The notes under the pieces are model-generated. The model saw only the letters and a program-made list of their open reading frames with translations, did no database searches and was not told the DNA's origin. The position numbers and the translations under genes are program-made. A stretch of 64,000 nt of DNA. Origin: Limnephilus marmoratus (lineage: Eukaryota > Arthropoda > Insecta > Trichoptera > Limnephilidae). The DNA lies in NCBI GenBank assembly GCA_917880885.1, contig OU862918.1:30341988-30405987 (forward strand), in the 5' to 3' direction. Of this stretch, positions 63,545 to 64,000 are shown one piece after another. Within the stretch, counting starts at the first letter, position 1; every line of letters begins with the position of its first letter.

Positions 63545-63707
63545 GGCCCGTAAAGACTAGGCTAGTAGTTTAGTCGAGTAGCGAGTAACTCGCCACTACT
63601 TGATTGACCAAAATTCTACTACTTACTACTAAATTAAAGGTGTTCGGACACGTTTAGTTACCAAAATACTCGCTACTCCACTAAACTACTAGCATAGTGT
63701 ACGGGTC
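63545..63707. mobile_element. 163-bp MITE
   Basis: Left GGCCCGTAAAGACTAGGCTAG and, inverted, right GACCCGTACACTATGCTAG start about 40-bp inverted repeats running into GTTTAGTCGAGTAGCGAGTA. Non-coding. Related sequence near 49.8-50.3 kb. Confidence 0.6.
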
Positions 63708-64000
63708 ATAAGGGAAGTACTTGACTTACTATAACCAGTAATTACTGACATTATTTAGAGTAAAAAAAATTAATGAAATTTTTGTATAAGGTGACATTTT
63801 TGACGCATTTTATAAAATTTAAAAAAAAAAATAAAAAAGGATTTCCACACGTCACTCGGCAGTCCACACCTTGCCCCTAACTATCCAACGACAAGTAGTT
63901 TTTTTAATATTTTTTGTTACAAAAAAAATCTAAAATGGTACCGGAGACCAAAATTTCATTTTATTTTAAACCACAAATAATGTTCGGAATCACTTGTTAA
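63708..64000. other. AT-rich window end
   Basis: Nothing recognised. Confidence 0.4.

Overview
The window looks like a gene-poor, AT-rich arthropod (most likely insect) chromosome segment made mostly of mobile elements of different ages. The evidence is eukaryotic: a spliced serine protease gene with GT/AG introns, core promoters pairing TATA with a TCAGT/CAGT initiator, a CsRn1-type Ty3/gypsy element, mariner, hAT and piggyBac-type remnants, several LINE clades, tRNA-derived SINEs and Penelope-like elements (PLEs). I cannot place it to order from sequence alone.

The only convincing host gene is a trypsin-like serine protease on the minus strand. Its signal-peptide exon (15,908-15,953) has its own TATA promoter. 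The activation-site/His exon (3,208-3,367) and the Asp exon (2,438-2,684) lie about 12.5 kb away. Reading phases agree across both introns, and the Ser exon must lie beyond position 1. The first intron holds a complete CsRn1-like gypsy element (6,603-14,512, target duplication TGTT), a mariner fossil and a hammerhead hairpin. The gypsy integrase is split by a nested LINE insertion.

Layout: 1-2.2 kb has a G-tract MITE, a tail-sharing repeat and a PLE split by a 385-bp MITE. 2.4-16 kb is the protease gene and its intron insertions. 16-24 kb has AT-rich DNA, LINE fossils and a hammerhead-like hairpin. 25-26 kb is a decayed LINE ORF1. 26.2-29.2 kb is a PLE palindrome with a hammerhead ribozyme at each end. 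29.7-35.2 kb is a mosaic of duplicated and inverted modules (RTE tails, the tail-sharing repeat, G-tract elements). 35.9-43.2 kb holds two LINEs. 43.2-44.1 kb is an unexplained GC-rich block. 44.4-47.6 kb has two truncated copies of one LINE. 47.6-64 kb holds SINEs, a 125-bp minisatellite, MITEs, mariner, hAT, a PLE fossil, LINE fragments and a zinc-finger-like relic.

Two themes stand out. First, type I hammerhead ribozyme motifs (CUGANGA, short stem II, GAAA, 2-3 bp stem III, GUH) occur at PLE ends, repeatedly as head-to-head inverted pairs, in what appear to be at least three PLE families plus one unassigned hairpin. Second, one two-tier stem-loop 3' tail is shared between a LINE and unrelated short repeats, which suggests a LINE machinery hijacked by several non-autonomous elements. 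Many elements carry stops and frameshifts; the gypsy, the PLE palindrome and the 385-bp MITE look young. All gene calls rest on motif reading by eye.
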